The notes under the pieces are model-generated. The model was given only the letters and a program-made list of their open reading frames with translations, was not told the origin of the DNA and ran no database searches. From the NCBI GenBank assembly GCA_934621385.1, contig CAKTUI010000002.1, positions 1 through 64,000 on the forward strand: DNA of 64,000 nucleotides, read 5' to 3'. A program made the translations under genes and the position numbers. Below, piece by piece: positions 29,301 through 39,000 of this stretch (the first letter of the stretch is position 1; every line of letters begins with the position of its first letter). The DNA comes from an uncultured Kiritimatiellota bacterium. Lineage in GTDB: Bacteria > Verrucomicrobiota > Kiritimatiellia > RFP12 > UBA1067.

Positions 29301-32300
29301 CTCATCGCCATCCGCCGTCAGAGTGACCGTGATGCCTGCCGCCAAGTCGGCCTTCACGTCGCTATTGACCTTGTAGTCGACATAGTACGGCGAGTAGGCC
29401 TTGACGCTCGTATTCGTCGTCCCGTCGCTCGGGGTGGTCACGCCAACCGGCGCCACGTTCAGGACACGCGGCGCAATCGGATTCGCCGCCTCGTAGTACT
29501 CGCTCCACAGCTTGCCGTAGCCCGAATCGGTCGCGGTCGTGACGAGGGCCTCGATGTCAATGCCAGCGGCGGAATCGTCCGTACCATCCATCTCGGTTAC
29601 CGTCAGGGTCTGCTTCGTCGTGCCCACGGGGAACCGGACATTGTACCAATCCTCGTTCGTCGGGTCGACCTCAATCGTACCCGTGCGCGTCTTGAACTTG
29701 ATGTAGCCACCGTCATCCGAGCGCGTGACGCGGACGCTCACGGTGAGGTCTTCGGTCGCCGCCGCCGAGAGCCCGACCGCAATACCGTGGTCGTTGCGCT
29801 CCGTCTCCTGCCAAACACCCGTATCCGCGTCGCTCGCGTATGCAAGCGTCACACGCGGCGTTTGCGAGACGGGGACACGGAACGTGAAGTCTGGGATGGC
29901 CGAGTAATCTGTCGTGTCCTTATCCTTCAAATAGACCTGAACGAGGGCACCTTCGCCGCCAATCGTATCGTTTCTGAAGACATGCTTGACGATCTGACCG
30001 TTCGGGTTGCCCGTCGTCTCGTAGGGCGTTTCAACGCCATCGTAAATCACCCACTTCACCTTGAAAGCGTTCGGATCCGCCGCGTCCAAGTCGGCGGTGA
30101 CATCCGACGCGGTCAGGCGGAACGCCGTCTCAACGCCCTTCGGGACGCTGCGCGAAAGCGTCGCGCCATCCGTGACGGGCATACCACCAGCGGTCACCGA
30201 AGTGACACGCGGCAGGACGTTCGTCACCGTGATGAACAGCGTGCTGTTCTCAAAGCCGGTGACGCGGGAATAGGCATCACGCGTCCGCGAAAGCTTCACC
30301 GTGAACTCGCACGGCTGCGTACCATCGAGGAACTTGATGTCGGGCTGGAACGAGGCCGTGCTCGTACCCTTCTCAATCGCCACGCCCGAAGCAAACGGGG
30401 CACTCGTCAGATCGACCGCCGCCGCCGTCTCGGCGTTGGCCGGTTCGAGGAAGGCATACGTCACGACGGAAGCCGTGCCACCCTCCAGCGTAAAGGCGAC
30501 GGGGAGCGTGCCGCCCTCAGCAATCCGCCACGGCTGGTCGCCCGGGAAGGCCGCCGAAATCTGCTTGGCCTTGCCAACCTCCAGGTCGAAGGAAACCGAA
30601 GCCGACTTTGCGTTGTTGTTCGGATGCACCGCATAAAGCGTAATCGTCTTCGTCCCGGCGGTATAGAAAGTCTGGAAGAGCGTAAAGACGCCATCCTCCT
30701 CAACCGCATTCTCACTGGGCTGGAGGTCCTCACCATCGCTCGACGTCCAGTAGAAGGTGTAGCCATCCGCCGTGTCGGTGATGTTGCGGAAGCAGTCGCG
30801 CATCGTCACGAGGAATCGCGTCGACGCGCCGCCGACCGCCGTTGCCGCACCCGTCAGTCCCGGCTCGACGTCGACGATGACCGGTGCGATTCGGTTGACC
30901 ATCAGGCTGCAACCGCCGGTCGAGGCCGAGACCTCGGTATCGACGGTGGTCCCCGCCTCATTGGAGTAGACCGCGCCCGGCTTGAAGACGATGCCCTTCT
31001 TCGAGCTACCCGTCTCGGACGTCCAGCCAAGCGAATAGAGGTAGAGGTTGACGACGGACGTGTTGGCGGGAATCTTCACCCGTGTGATGCGATCCTCATA
31101 GGCATCGCCACCGTCGTTCTCGCTGATGCCGAGGAGCGTCGCGCCATAAATCGCGGAGAGGTCACCCGTGTTGCGAAGGTCGGCGGTAATGTCGACCCAC
31201 ACATCGTGCTCGACCGCCGGTTCGAGGCGAACCGTCAGCTGGCCGACCGAATCGTAGTAGTTCGTCGGGCACGTCACAATCGCACGATCCGCCTCACCGT
31301 TGAGACGGAAGGAGACCGTCGGCGTTGGCGCGGCGTGCATCCGAACCGTGCGCGAGACGGCCGAGTTCTCCAGCACGTCACCGACATCCGTCCGGCCCTC
31401 GGAGGTCGAGGAACTCATGTAAATCTTGCAGGTCGTGCCCTCGGCGGCCGTGCCGCCGCGCATCCTGAACGACACCGTCGAGTCGCCCGTGCCAATCTCA
31501 ACCGGCAGCACCCACTTGCCGTCAATCTGGACGCGGCCATCGCCCACGGGCGTGAAGACATCCTCATTCTCGGACCAGACATAAACCGTCGCCGGACCCG
31601 TGCCTTCGAGACGCGGCGTATTCAAGACGACAGACGAGAGGCCAGGATAGACCTCGCGCCAGACATTCGCCTCCTCGTCATCGTAGGTCGAGTCGAAGTC
31701 AATCGTCTGGACGTAAATGCCCTCGCTCACCAGATCCTGCGTGGCATGGGGCCCGTCTGAATGGGGCTTGGAGGGGTAGCCCACGCTCCCCGGGAGCGAC
31801 GACTCGCTGACAAACCTCAGCGTCGCAAGGCGCGGGGACGAGCTGTCGTTCGTCAAGTCCCACACATTGTAGCTTTCATCGCCCGTGTTGACATTGACCA
31901 TCAGAATCTCATAGGTTCCGTCGCCAATCTTGCCGTCCTTACCGAGGAGCTTGACAGGGAGGCCCAGTTCGCCCGGCTCGACGGTGTGCTTGAAGTAGAG
32001 ATCGGTGTGATAGCCGAAGCGACCGGAACTATCCGCCTCGCGATTCAGTCCGCTCAACTCACCGTTCGGACCCGTCTCGGAATACTCGGCATAGCACCGC
32101 TTGCCCCCAATCGAGAGGGCCAGCATCGGGCGGTTGATCGCCGCCGCAAGGTCGGCCGACCCGGCCGTATGGGGCTTGAAGTACCACGGATGGGGCGTGC
32201 CGCCGGCAATCGTCGCGGCATAGTCCTGGTTCAGCAGGCGAACGAGGATGTAGAGGGGCTGCCCGGCCTTCAGCGGATTCGTGTCGTTTGGGTAGACGAC

Positions 32301-32426
32301 CGAAATCGTCTTATCGTCAACCGCGTCAATTGAGCGGAGGTCGGCCTCGGCAAATGCCGAAACGGTGGCGAACGTCGCCATCGTGAACGTGGCAAGGAAT
32401 TTCTTGATCATATTCATCTTTCCCAT
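20343..32426 (-). CDS. Giant secreted protein with thrombospondin-3 calcium repeats and LamG-like domain
   Basis: About 4027 residues with a signal peptide ending ATVSAFA. The first third is beta-rich with Calx-beta/PKD-like segments. The middle holds many aspartate-rich thrombospondin-type-3 repeats, for example DTDGDDFPDGYEYYIWYRAH, DSDGDGLPDGYEL, DTDGDGLPDPWELEFAG, DTDGDGINDGEEG, DTDGDGMDDYYELFHGMNPL, DVDHDGMPDWWEDIYG and DKDGDGWSNFAEAKVGTDP. A LamG/concanavalin-like domain lies at about 2462-2657 (NWTYVCATYDGKALKLYVNG, YIDEVRIWDG). The tail has another repeat (DTDGDWIPDAYEY) and no recognisable sorting signal. It probably acts on the cell surface or is shed, with calcium-stiffened stalks and carbohydrate- or protein-binding modules. 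AAGGAG lies eight bases before the ATG at 32426. It sits 12 bases after a small lipoprotein gene and likely shares its promoter. Confidence 0.9.
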   Translation of the reverse strand: MGKMNMIKKFLATFTMATFATVSAFAEADLRSIDAVDDKTISVVYPNDTNPLKAGQPLYILVRLLNQDYAATIAGGTPHPWYFKPHTAGSADLAAAINRPMLALSIGGKRCYAEYSETGPNGELSGLNREADSSGRFGYHTDLYFKHTVEPGELGLPVKLLGKDGKIGDGTYEILMVNVNTGDESYNVWDLTNDSSSPRLATLRFVSESSLPGSVGYPSKPHSDGPHATQDLVSEGIYVQTIDFDSTYDDEEANVWREVYPGLSSVVLNTPRLEGTGPATVYVWSENEDVFTPVGDGRVQIDGKWVLPVEIGTGDSTVSFRMRGGTAAEGTTCKIYMSSSTSEGRTDVGDVLENSAVSRTVRMHAAPTPTVSFRLNGEADRAIVTCPTNYYDSVGQLTVRLEPAVEHDVWVDITADLRNTGDLSAIYGATLLGISENDGGDAYEDRITRVKIPANTSVVNLYLYSLGWTSETGSSKKGIVFKPGAVYSNEAGTTVDTEVSASTGGCSLMVNRIAPVIVDVEPGLTGAATAVGGASTRFLVTMRDCFRNITDTADGYTFYWTSSDGEDLQPSENAVEEDGVFTLFQTFYTAGTKTITLYAVHPNNNAKSASVSFDLEVGKAKQISAAFPGDQPWRIAEGGTLPVAFTLEGGTASVVTYAFLEPANAETAAAVDLTSAPFASGVAIEKGTSTASFQPDIKFLDGTQPCEFTVKLSRTRDAYSRVTGFENSTLFITVTNVLPRVTSVTAGGMPVTDGATLSRSVPKGVETAFRLTASDVTADLDAADPNAFKVKWVIYDGVETPYETTGNPNGQIVKHVFRNDTIGGEGALVQVYLKDKDTTDYSAIPDFTFRVPVSQTPRVTLAYASDADTGVWQETERNDHGIAVGLSAAATEDLTVSVRVTRSDDGGYIKFKTRTGTIEVDPTNEDWYNVRFPVGTTKQTLTVTEMDGTDDSAAGIDIEALVTTATDSGYGKLWSEYYEAANPIAPRVLNVAPVGVTTPSDGTTNTSVKAYSPYYVDYKVNSDVKADLAAGITVTLTADGDEIDTVTGVTDTTKHRFANPVRFTTPGLKTVLVTFTDKDGNSSVSTIYYDVMQTKTVIVAAHGPAAERASANRHSDRYARANGLGAGRVDGESQTPQSAQKWNSTFSVAVTESSLAMTAEGYQVGSPANTTVDKDGTYPLVAAPYKYADDDKNGKAGFDSFFYAWVCNNSATYDGLNLTTDIVIGPALTKAFSIPLQSHEEDKKAYDTQYWEAVFSREWLASDNCGDINGDGIPDTYVAQYGMGVLNKSNLSLEGDDLENISSYNEDADYFPSTDTAGDASFIPGLSNTWVTAGTPFEARFEIRGWYAKGGEASMALNDAPQQAGLSIASEVNFTDPNVDETSTLSPIEWWAFTNYCARIGRDVTDTTIWAGGSDALAWSPERPTDPTKADTDGDDFPDGYEYYIWYRAHVGYSEGGVYKKLEGRRYRPEDPMHPEIITSETIASLYDPRHDLSGKPSPGLTTDSDNDGLTDMEELVLGTNPFDFDSDGDGLPDGYELVLSKTDPLMVSSESSGGVSDGDANLDGDAMAFAPLTLPRLAFVSTNAYDVTSRIVAGETELVTNAYTVVTNSWFGDSAWALFTEDGTGKDAKVCYFVNGADGKRYLTLKPVAVKVDKDTKTAALKEAATVYETWSTNVIKKIKYYSSGATPVDLPEGTALQYEKPLESEPERFYPSFAYSSEMNLVAGIRCGMDDITNLMERVVPVIDSASVAFIHFGAYQKLGYNPLTAAHWTSVNTKPFTNYDEYMLMTFLYRQGLISDQSLVATTKTKMTAIWQKYTTDPLLADSDADGTPDGWELYTIYGPDAAPAGLTFNGTVGSLTALLPDLQANGQDPDGDGLTFAEEFAGIYSSALYPESEYCSTITLTEAQQKWRNKLWPTDPWNADTDGDGINDGEEGRHFIYGTEGVAGGGLNPLSWDTDGDGLPDPWELEFAGTWTTESTGSSTNETASATNGTSGVVWNNDGMDGTVSDAFLDYDNDGLLNWQEYMVGAMRCWRYDDTVSGWTSQFFDPMSIPDEGTEPEAWGEFWFKHLLDEQNEAGEFNPHMSSGTFDARNYFSLCTNTWDQTAGGRYYMFKDGVYHDLLTPPADKYWVEVNGQKVHFNRFTYKVRMTTDWGAMPPLFVGLAPMYPTKYITCDPRNIDTDGDGMDDYYELFHGMNPLLGKEGVAGDGDGLRDLVFEAYIRPPEVPVIRTWSATDNYWLNADTPHRPYRFKDVGNSPVGGGTIWDFEAFPWLGGLAAADPDGDNIRNQQEAILPRVQAASSYLHTDPTPLWMTDVSYSGSLTARYYLPAASATSWFSSETGTFTYQGKLYRFADFPGYSYDASQKRVNFTTETANNWGVFIVSPYFTFEENEGYDSDHDYLSDYEESQGRTKAASDPQDSDSSLRRQAMWFGGADDPSFLQTHAPTEEDVPAAESLSETRENFLYYTVECWAKPDAETLSDSGLHTVVERAIWNGPSGPADEKYLRKNFQIGIKNGKWYTKYDSAGTDKKQSVEITQGPAATTNWTYVCATYDGKALKLYVNGTCELGWAKNSRVIPEHGIAMITIDNDGLLGGEYVKYTASSYLVGASAMDMASIFFDYAQRFPLVQNPTFADYGCYYKGYIDEVRIWDGARSAADIEADYKNRTRYTSALAQANRQAVFESWSEGGTRIDTEPIQLPPELKFHWTFDHLPGAVEKADVMPVPAGFATAGAITDAKAVWARPDGWVCPWWEDITVRSTVYSDAAWVPWINNTVSHLPRFDGTTLDSIYWSVSFAGATSAKDAGVSSFNFARSAEVYSKWKQLLYKDPNSPYTTTGTRWDVISGDQALKDAYRFAHRDRNLIGEDLLPMGGAYARRISLAEGGMWDDQGAADAWAQTGADRNNRGMPDWWVEYAQSNYLADPTVTLTWDTMVDYNGIRMTAWEAYRRDLAKGMLPDKEYHSEFVDTRDVDHDGMPDWWEDIYGIDTGSSDDQFADADGDGLSNYVEYLITEVFKFAQLSPIHAKSDGACPDYFRRVGDLYFGEIFTDYDQVDDAWERHYATAADDGVLYANSYVYDPQKDKDGDGWSNFAEAKVGTDPTRTISQGIDGFVYREHPVPTVEAKVVYNGKDAITAPIVFQAWNQETDPEMTSTPDAIWTVSTVASSASEKAHTKYLGLKPTGTKKYSLGPGAITPGTLKIHFRDMAYRLVYLKDGEEVGNYPGESSNSKWYYFVQDKDGGLYANVFSRTGETNEVQVGSVDYDTGAVSVDFSNSALSGYGYFQRTNATGDNSQNDSESNKTDQYINYDKLNLDNSYVYIAWSSAKIGADANGTYYLSDADSAEVASSSDSSGSGGEETASAPKSHGYVREGLNKFIAFADTNGDGKYTPGEPFGFVDNVDVGWEGARFTVELTETHPVFTRMDLTTGETDRTYYYEGSSGITTNEIGVLLDTTTRKQRIRVVRTAVDGYGLGEDLGSSYLNIKGRVVLDKYLDLGVRTYLHEGDFLGADELDLDWSTFEDEVYNNSALNIYDEDGNWLLDPTNVTYRIVVGEGTTAASQTNRLFLLNVDRVFDAAQLRTVPEMTRCAEEGIYYNARPTFRWTMNGFNTYTAFQLQILTSDGEEVVYDSGIRKAPKVSRDGSYEWTADCSFGDQTPQGKILSRTANYKCRVAMYNAKFRRPAWSPLMAFSASVNAGREMNDHGYSSIDVVVKYAGPTNVLDRISQLTQTNGIIRVQAFPTADFSGEPLAQTFVTNVVGSSVTDMTLTQPNARLRGLPANGTYYIRAFIDSDGDFQHGAWESWGGTSEAIVLSISDTTAPSVTVYIEDADTDGDWIPDAYEYAKAGWTGSWDSVKDKIQSDVMEGGKILFDVEAFISKKNGLSADLSGAPVTIFQNGSYARILLGLTGGSLTTENLIAAVRSQATMSELNITSLTLDPVQNRVVLTFDADVQPSVAGQLVSQVYGLSVETKRVTVKVYEKKTLAEAGWSLVTTVRGVEIGKGEQCVEVPLDPTLNLTSGFYKVEVVDED

Positions 32427-32438
32427 CTTCAAATCTCC

Positions 32439-32870
32439 TTACTTGGCGGATTCCCCGACAAGGCGATCCCTGACAATCTCCTGCGACAGCTTGCGGTTAT
32501 CCTCAAGCGCCGCGTTGACATCCAAAACTCGTGCATAAAGCGAACGCCAGGCGGGGTCTTTCTCAAGCGCCGCCTTAATCGCCGCGTCGTCCGCACCCAG
32601 CTGGGCCTTCCGCGCCGCCGCGACCATCGCCTCCATCTGGGCCACGAGCCGCCCACGAATGGACGCGAGTTCGTTGCGAGTCGCAAGCTGGCCGTCTAAC
32701 TGCTTGCGGTAGACGGGATCTTCCATCCGATGCTGCGCGGCGGTCTTCGGCGACGCCTCGGCAGCCTGGTCGGACGCGGCACGTTCGCCACACCCGACCA
32801 GACACAAAAGCACCAGTCCCGCAACGCCAAAGGCGCACGGAACGAGATATGAACTCGCACACTTCATCAT
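32439..32870 (-). CDS. Small lipoprotein of unknown function
   Basis: 143 residues with a lipobox LVGC (lipidated Cys27) after a hydrophobic signal segment, followed by a short linker and a predicted long helical region (about 45-140; charged, alanine-rich). No family is recognised. It is first in a two-gene unit with the giant calcium-repeat protein, so it may help export, anchor or chaperone it. This is inference from position only. Confidence 0.75.
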   Translation of the reverse strand: MMKCASSYLVPCAFGVAGLVLLCLVGCGERAASDQAAEASPKTAAQHRMEDPVYRKQLDGQLATRNELASIRGRLVAQMEAMVAAARKAQLGADDAAIKAALEKDPAWRSLYARVLDVNAALEDNRKLSQEIVRDRLVGESAK

Positions 32871-32924
32871 TTATCAACAGCTCTTTTCTGCGTCAACGCT
32901 TCTTCGACCTATTCCAACACTGCA

Positions 32925-32954
32925 ATTGTATCATAATCCGAACGACCCGCGCAA
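32925..32954 (-). promoter_or_regulatory. Promoter of the lipoprotein and giant-protein unit
   Basis: The minus strand has -35 TTGCGC (32949-32954), an 18-base spacer and -10 TACAAT (32925-32930). The rest of the gap to 33003 shows no convincing terminator for the gene on its right, only a short CCCC/GGGG pair. Confidence 0.6.
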
Positions 32955-33003
32955 GGGTTATCGACTACTTTTCAACACCCTGTCAACACGGCCCGCCCCA
33001 CTT

Positions 33004-36000
33004 TTAGGGGGTCGAATCGTAGACGTCAAGCGCCTTCAGCACGGGGACGGCGATTGGCACAAGATCCGTATCGATGGACCACTTGAACCAGAAGGAGTTC
33101 GTGTTCGAGTGGTTGCCCCAGCCGTAGCTGTAGCCGAGCGAGGCGGGGGAGAAGGGATCAATCAACTCGATGCGCGAGGTGAACTCGTTCGCCGCGCCCC
33201 TCGGCCCGAACGAGCCCGGCCCGAAGGTGAACGAGCTGAGCGGCAGGTAGCCTCTGTTCGCCCCGTTCGTGTTCACGTTCAGCTGGGCGCGAACCTTGAA
33301 GGTGACCGACGTCCAGTTGCCGCCCGTGTAGGTGTCGCTGCGCTCGTTGTTCACGCCCTGCAGCCGCTCGGGGGCGTAGACCGTGCCCGTGACCTCGTTC
33401 GTCAGGTACAGCTTGACCTCGACAATGCGGTTGGTCAGCGTGTAATCGCGCCCGCCGTAGTTGCGCCGAATCACGTGCGCCTCGCCCTCGATGCCCGACA
33501 TGCCGCCGCGCAACAGCCACTCGCGCGTGCCGGAGTCCGTCACCGCCGGGATGTCGAGCCAGTACATGTGCGTCAGCGTCAAGTCGCCCTCACGATCGTC
33601 CTCGCCAAGGCCCTTGTAGCGCGCCAGCTGGATGTCGTTCGGGGACTTGTCGGGCCAGTTCTCGCGCAGCCAGTTAAGGACGGCCGGCGTGTAGACATTG
33701 TCGTCGCCAAGGTCGAACTCGTTCTTCAGAACGTGGTCGGGGCCTTCCGTCGCGATGACGTAGGTGGTCCCCGTCGGCGCAAACGTGTAGGTCCATACGC
33801 CGGGCTTGTTCACGGCATTCGTGACCCCGTTCACCGTCAGTGCCGCCATCTCGTACCACGGCGCGGCGACATAGGTGACGTTCGTGCGCGACCCCTGCGG
33901 CACGACGACCACCGCCGAGCGGTTGGTCTCACCCTCGACCACCTGGCTGAGATGGTCACCCACCACGCTCAGGTAGACCCACGCGTTCGTGCCGTTCGGA
34001 TGGATCAGCCAGTCCTCCGGGATAATCTGCCCCTCGTTGAGGTGACCCGGCGTGAAGGTGAGCCCACTCTTCCAGGTCGCGGCCGCGCCCGGCGCAGGAT
34101 TGCCGTCCGCCGAGCCGCCAATCACGCCCGCCGAACCGAAGAGCCTGCCATCCGTGCGCCGCGCCAGTTCGTCGCCCGCGTAGAAGCGCAGGGGCGAGGC
34201 GTTCGTCGCGTTCAGCGTCGCCAGCAGGTTCGTGCCGTCGTAGATGCCGCCGAAGACATAGTCGGACCACTCGTTCGTGCCCGAGAGGACGAACTGGTGT
34301 TCAATCACGCCCGATGGACGAATCAGCTCGAACTGGTAGGGTTCACCGTAGTTGAGCGTCCCCTTGTCGAGGAAGTCCGAACCCCATGTGCCATCCGCCA
34401 CGCTCCGCCCGGCGGCATCCTTCATGCCGCCCGCATCACGCGTCGCCGGGCTTTGGATGACCACGAACTCGTAGCCGTTCGTCGCATTGGACGACGTCTT
34501 CGTGGCCGCGAGACCCGAACCGAACCGGGCCATGTAGAACTGGTGGTTGTTCATGTCGGTCAGACGGACGCGCCAGCCGGCCATATCGGCCCCCGACGGC
34601 ACGCAAATCTCGATGAACTGGTTCGTGACGCACTTGTTGCGCCCCTCGCCCGATTCCTCCGCCGTCCCGTCATTCCAGTTCACCTCGTTGATCCAGGCGC
34701 GTCCCGGGCTGACCGAATCGAGAATCGTATAGGCCGAGTACTTGTTGAAGTCCTCCGAATTGTAGCCACCCGACCCCGTCCCGTTCAGGTCGACCGGGTG
34801 GTACCACGAGGGTTGCGCCCAGCTCGACATCAGCGTCTCGTAGGCCTTGCCGCCGTGGTCGTAGTAGGTGACCTTGAGCATGAACTGCACAATCGTGCCG
34901 GCCTCGGTCGCCGGGGCCACCAGTTCACGCGGCGATGTGCCGACGCTGCGGAAGATGAGGTTCGTCGACTCGCCAACCTGCGTCAGCTCGACATCACGCG
35001 TCGCCCCCGCGAGATCCTTCCAGTTGTTGTAGCCCCAGGGCGTCGCCTGCGGATAGTAGGAGAGGGCCACCTTCATACCACGCGAGAGGTCGACCTCATC
35101 CGCCAGCTGCTGCAGCGAAAGCTGCGCCTGAACGCCCCAGCTCTCGCCCGCCAGCGGCTGCTCGTTCGCGCTCAGGATGTCCCCAATCGGATCCGTCGAC
35201 ATGAGGTTGTTGCGGAACGGCCGCGCATAGACGAACGCCAGCGTCGGCTGGACCTTCTCACTGACGAAGACCTCGTCAAGAATCACGCGGTCCACCGGCG
35301 CATCCTTCGGACGGACGCTCGACACGAGCGACGCGGACGAGACCTCCAGCTTGATGGAATAGTAGGTCTCGGTTCCGGCCGACCAGGTGAAGTTCGAGAA
35401 GACCGAGCGCGTGACAACGTTCGTGAAAATCGGCACCCACACCCCACGGAGCGGGTCGGTCGAGCCGTAGCCCACGATCTGGCCGCCGCCGTTCTGCGCG
35501 GCATCCTCGTAGAGACGCGCACGGTAGGTCACCGTCCCGATGCCGCGCCGCTCGCCCTCGGGCGACTTGAAGGTCGGCGAATAGACCGCCGGGAAGCCGC
35601 TCCTCAGGCGAACCTCGTCGTCGGTCGTCTCAAGGTCGCCCGGCCAAATGCCGTTGTTGAGACCGCAGACGAGACCGTAGCCCTCGCCGTCCGCCAGCGT
35701 CATGTCGGACAGGTACATGCGCCGCTCACTGTCGGTCTCGTCGCCAATCGTCCGCATGTTCCAGCCGCGCCAACTGCGCTCCGACAGCCCCGGCTCGTCC
35801 GTCACCGTCATGCCGGTGATGGTGATGCGCCCGTAGTCGAGGTCGGTCGAGTCCTTCACCGTCGCACGGGCCACGGCCGCCTTCACCACGTTCGTCGGCA
35901 CGAAGAGGCGGAAGACACCGCGAATCGGCCGATCGTCGTTGTTGTGCCAGCCGAGGTAGATGACCTTCGTGCCCGTGCCACCCGTCGTCAGAACGTCGTC

Positions 36001-39000
36001 ACCCGTAAAGCCGGCGCTCGCCGGACCGTACTTACGAATCGTCTTCCACTGGCCGACACCCTCGCCCTCGGCAACCGACAGGTTGTAGGTGTTCAAGTTC
36101 CGGCTGACGTCGTTTGTCGCCACCTGAACCCAGATCTGGGCATTCGCGTCCGCCGCCCGATAGGTGAAGGCAATCTTGCCAAGACCCGACAGGAGCGGCG
36201 AACGGAGCGAGACCGGCTCCTCGGCAATCGCCCGGGACGGCTGGAGAAGGACCTCCCGCGTCCGCGCACCCACATTTTCCTGCACAATGCCCTGCGTGTA
36301 GATGTAGTTGCCCTGCTCGTAGAACTTCGCGTCCTCGATGTTCGGGGCCTGCCACTGGTACTGGATGATGTCGTCGATGACCACGTCCACGGCCTGGTCG
36401 TCGGCCGTCTTGAAGCGCACATCGTACGTCCCCGTCTGGTGAATCAAGACGGACGAGGTGTTCACGAACGCATAACCCGAAACGGGAACTTCCGCAAAGC
36501 GCGTCCACCGCTGCCGCCCCTTCGGGCTGAGCCAAACCTCAAGATTCTGCGTCAGATTCGTCGGCGTACGCAGGCCCGACCACAACAAGCCCGCCGTCGT
36601 ATTGGTGAAGCATTCGGCGCGGCCGGGCACCTTGGCCCACTTACGCGTCGGGATATCATCGCTCACAGGCTGCAAATCGTTCGCCGTGAGGTTGATGTCG
36701 ATTGTCGTCTGTCCATCCGTGTCCTTGCCAAAGTGATCCTTGGCACCAACCGCCGCCCGCACGTTGACCGCATCCTGCAGAGGAAGGGCCGAATAGGACG
36801 GCATGACGAACTGGGCCGGGCAGTCCTTCGCCGCGACACCATAGGAACCGTAGAGGTGGGGATTGTCGGTATCGGTGTAAATCAGACCAACATGGGACTG
36901 GCCGCTGAAGCCGCTCGATGGCCTGGTCGGATTCAATTTCTGCGGATCGGTCGCGACACCGCAAATAATCTCCGTGCCACCGCCCCGGTCACCGCACGAG
37001 ATGAACGCACCGTAGTACTTGTTTCGCTTAATCTCCGTATCCGTTCCCGACCGCTCGTCCGCATCGCTCATCCACAGGGAGGCGTCGGCGTAGGTGTAGC
37101 AGAGCCGTTCGCTCACCGATGCCTGACCGCGATAGGTCCACTTGTAGAGTTCGAGCAAAATGGTCTTGCCCCTGTAGGGACGCGAAAGCCGCAGTTCATA
37201 GCACCCGACATGCGGGTAGTAGTAGGCGACGAGCGAGACGGAGGCTCCGACCGCCATGTCGCCAATCTTGTCGCCGTCCGACTTGCAATCACGGCTCATC
37301 GACAGCGGCGCATGGAAGGTGTAGTTGTCGTCCATCAGGGCGGCCACGCTGTAGCTGAACGAGTCAAACGTCATCGACTGCCCAATGTGCGTGCGGAAGG
37401 TAATCCGATCAAGACCCGACGGCGTATTCACGTTCGTGAAGTCAATGACGCCACCGCCCTGCCCGAGCAGTTTCGCCGCCATGCCGCCCGACTTCGCCAC
37501 GTCGTTCGACGTGACGAGATTCTCGAAGACCCACGAGACGTTCTGCGCCGTCCATCCATTCGGCGTGGCCGTGCGCTGGTAGAGCGACTCCTTCGGATAC
37601 GCCGGGTCGGTGTAGTCGGCGAGGGAGAACGTCTCGTTCCAGTTGGCGTTCGTCGCCGCGTAGAGCTGCCAGTCGGAGAAATCGCTCTTGTAGGTCTGCA
37701 TCGCCGCATAGTCGACGGAGTTCGTCTCGACATAGTTGATCTTGAACGTCTTGTCACGCGCCGCGTCGTTCCAGTGGTTGAAGTCCTGGTATTCCGCACG
37801 GGTAATCGCGTATGTCGCAAAGCGGTCGTTCAGCTTGAACTCCAGATAGTTCGCCACATGGTCCAGCGGGACAAGACCGTCATTCGCGCCGCGCAGGACG
37901 AGCTTGCCCGTCGCCGGCACCGCGTTCGTCCCCGACGAGATGACACCCCAGCGCACGGCCTCGGGATCGGCGGGAATCTCGGTTGCGCCCGCCGCCAGCT
38001 CGTTGAAGCCCTCGAAGTGGAAACTGACCACGCCCTCGGCGTTCGTCGGCACGAGGACGAGCGTCCGCCACGTGTTGTCGCCCGTCAACTCCATATCGTA
38101 TTCACCCGCCACGGCGCCCGTGCCGCCCTCCAGCACGAGGCGCATCGACGCCCAGTTGCTCGTCCCGTTCCGCAGGCGCACGAACCAGTTCGTGCCGCCG
38201 CTCGCGAGGCGCGTGCTCTCAAGCACCGTCAGGTCCATCCGATTCGTCCAGTGGCGGATTTCCTCCGTGTAGTCGCCCGTTGGCTTCGCGACACCGCACC
38301 CCGAGTAGTCCTGGTAGGCGTAGAACGGAGCCTGGAGCGTCAGATCGTAGAAGAACTCGATGTCGCCCTCGGCCGCCGGATACTTGAGCGGCTCAATCGA
38401 GCGGTAGCCGTCCTCCGGGTCGAGGAAGACCGACTCCCAGCGGTCCTCGTCCTCCACGCGGGCGGGACTGAAACGCTGGTTCAGGTAGCGCCAGCGGTAG
38501 TTGAGCCGCGCCGAAGCCACGAAGTTCGTGTTGTCAATCGGCAAATCCGGCGTCGTCACATTCTGCGCCTTCGCCCGGGCGTAGACCTCAGTGTCAAAGA
38601 TGGAGGGGAAGGGAATCGAGAGGGCGCACTCCTGCCCCAGCGTCTGCTTGCCGACCTTCCGCTCGTCGTAGTGCCCGAACGGTGCCAAGTCCGTGTACAT
38701 CGCCGGCGGCGATGCGATAATGTTGTCGAGGAGAAGGAGTGACTGATAACTATCAATTGCCTGTGCAGCACCTGATGTACCCACCACCACCGACGAACGT
38801 CGAATGCGGAACCGCACGGGTCCACGGACATTCACTTCGGCGCACCCACGCACAAACCTATCCGCCTTGCCGTTCCCCGAGAAGCCGAGCAGGTCGAGTT
38901 CTGTCCGCCGTGTTTGTGCCACGAATTCGTCCGTCCCGTCTTTGACAAGCGGCAGAATCGCGACGGGCTTCCACCGCCCGCGCAGGTTGTAGTACGGATC

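Noticed and set aside
27954..31760. 1268-residue plus-strand open frame
   Set aside because: Same reasons: antisense shadow of the calcium-repeat protein, no start signal or domain.
32955..33003. Terminator after the 3052-residue gene
   Set aside because: Only a 4-base CCCC/GGGG pairing without a T tract is visible, too weak to call.
32926..38742. 1938-residue plus-strand open frame
   Set aside because: It is antisense to the glycine-rich giant gene and shows the Arg/Val/His-rich composition typical of shadow frames in high-GC genes.
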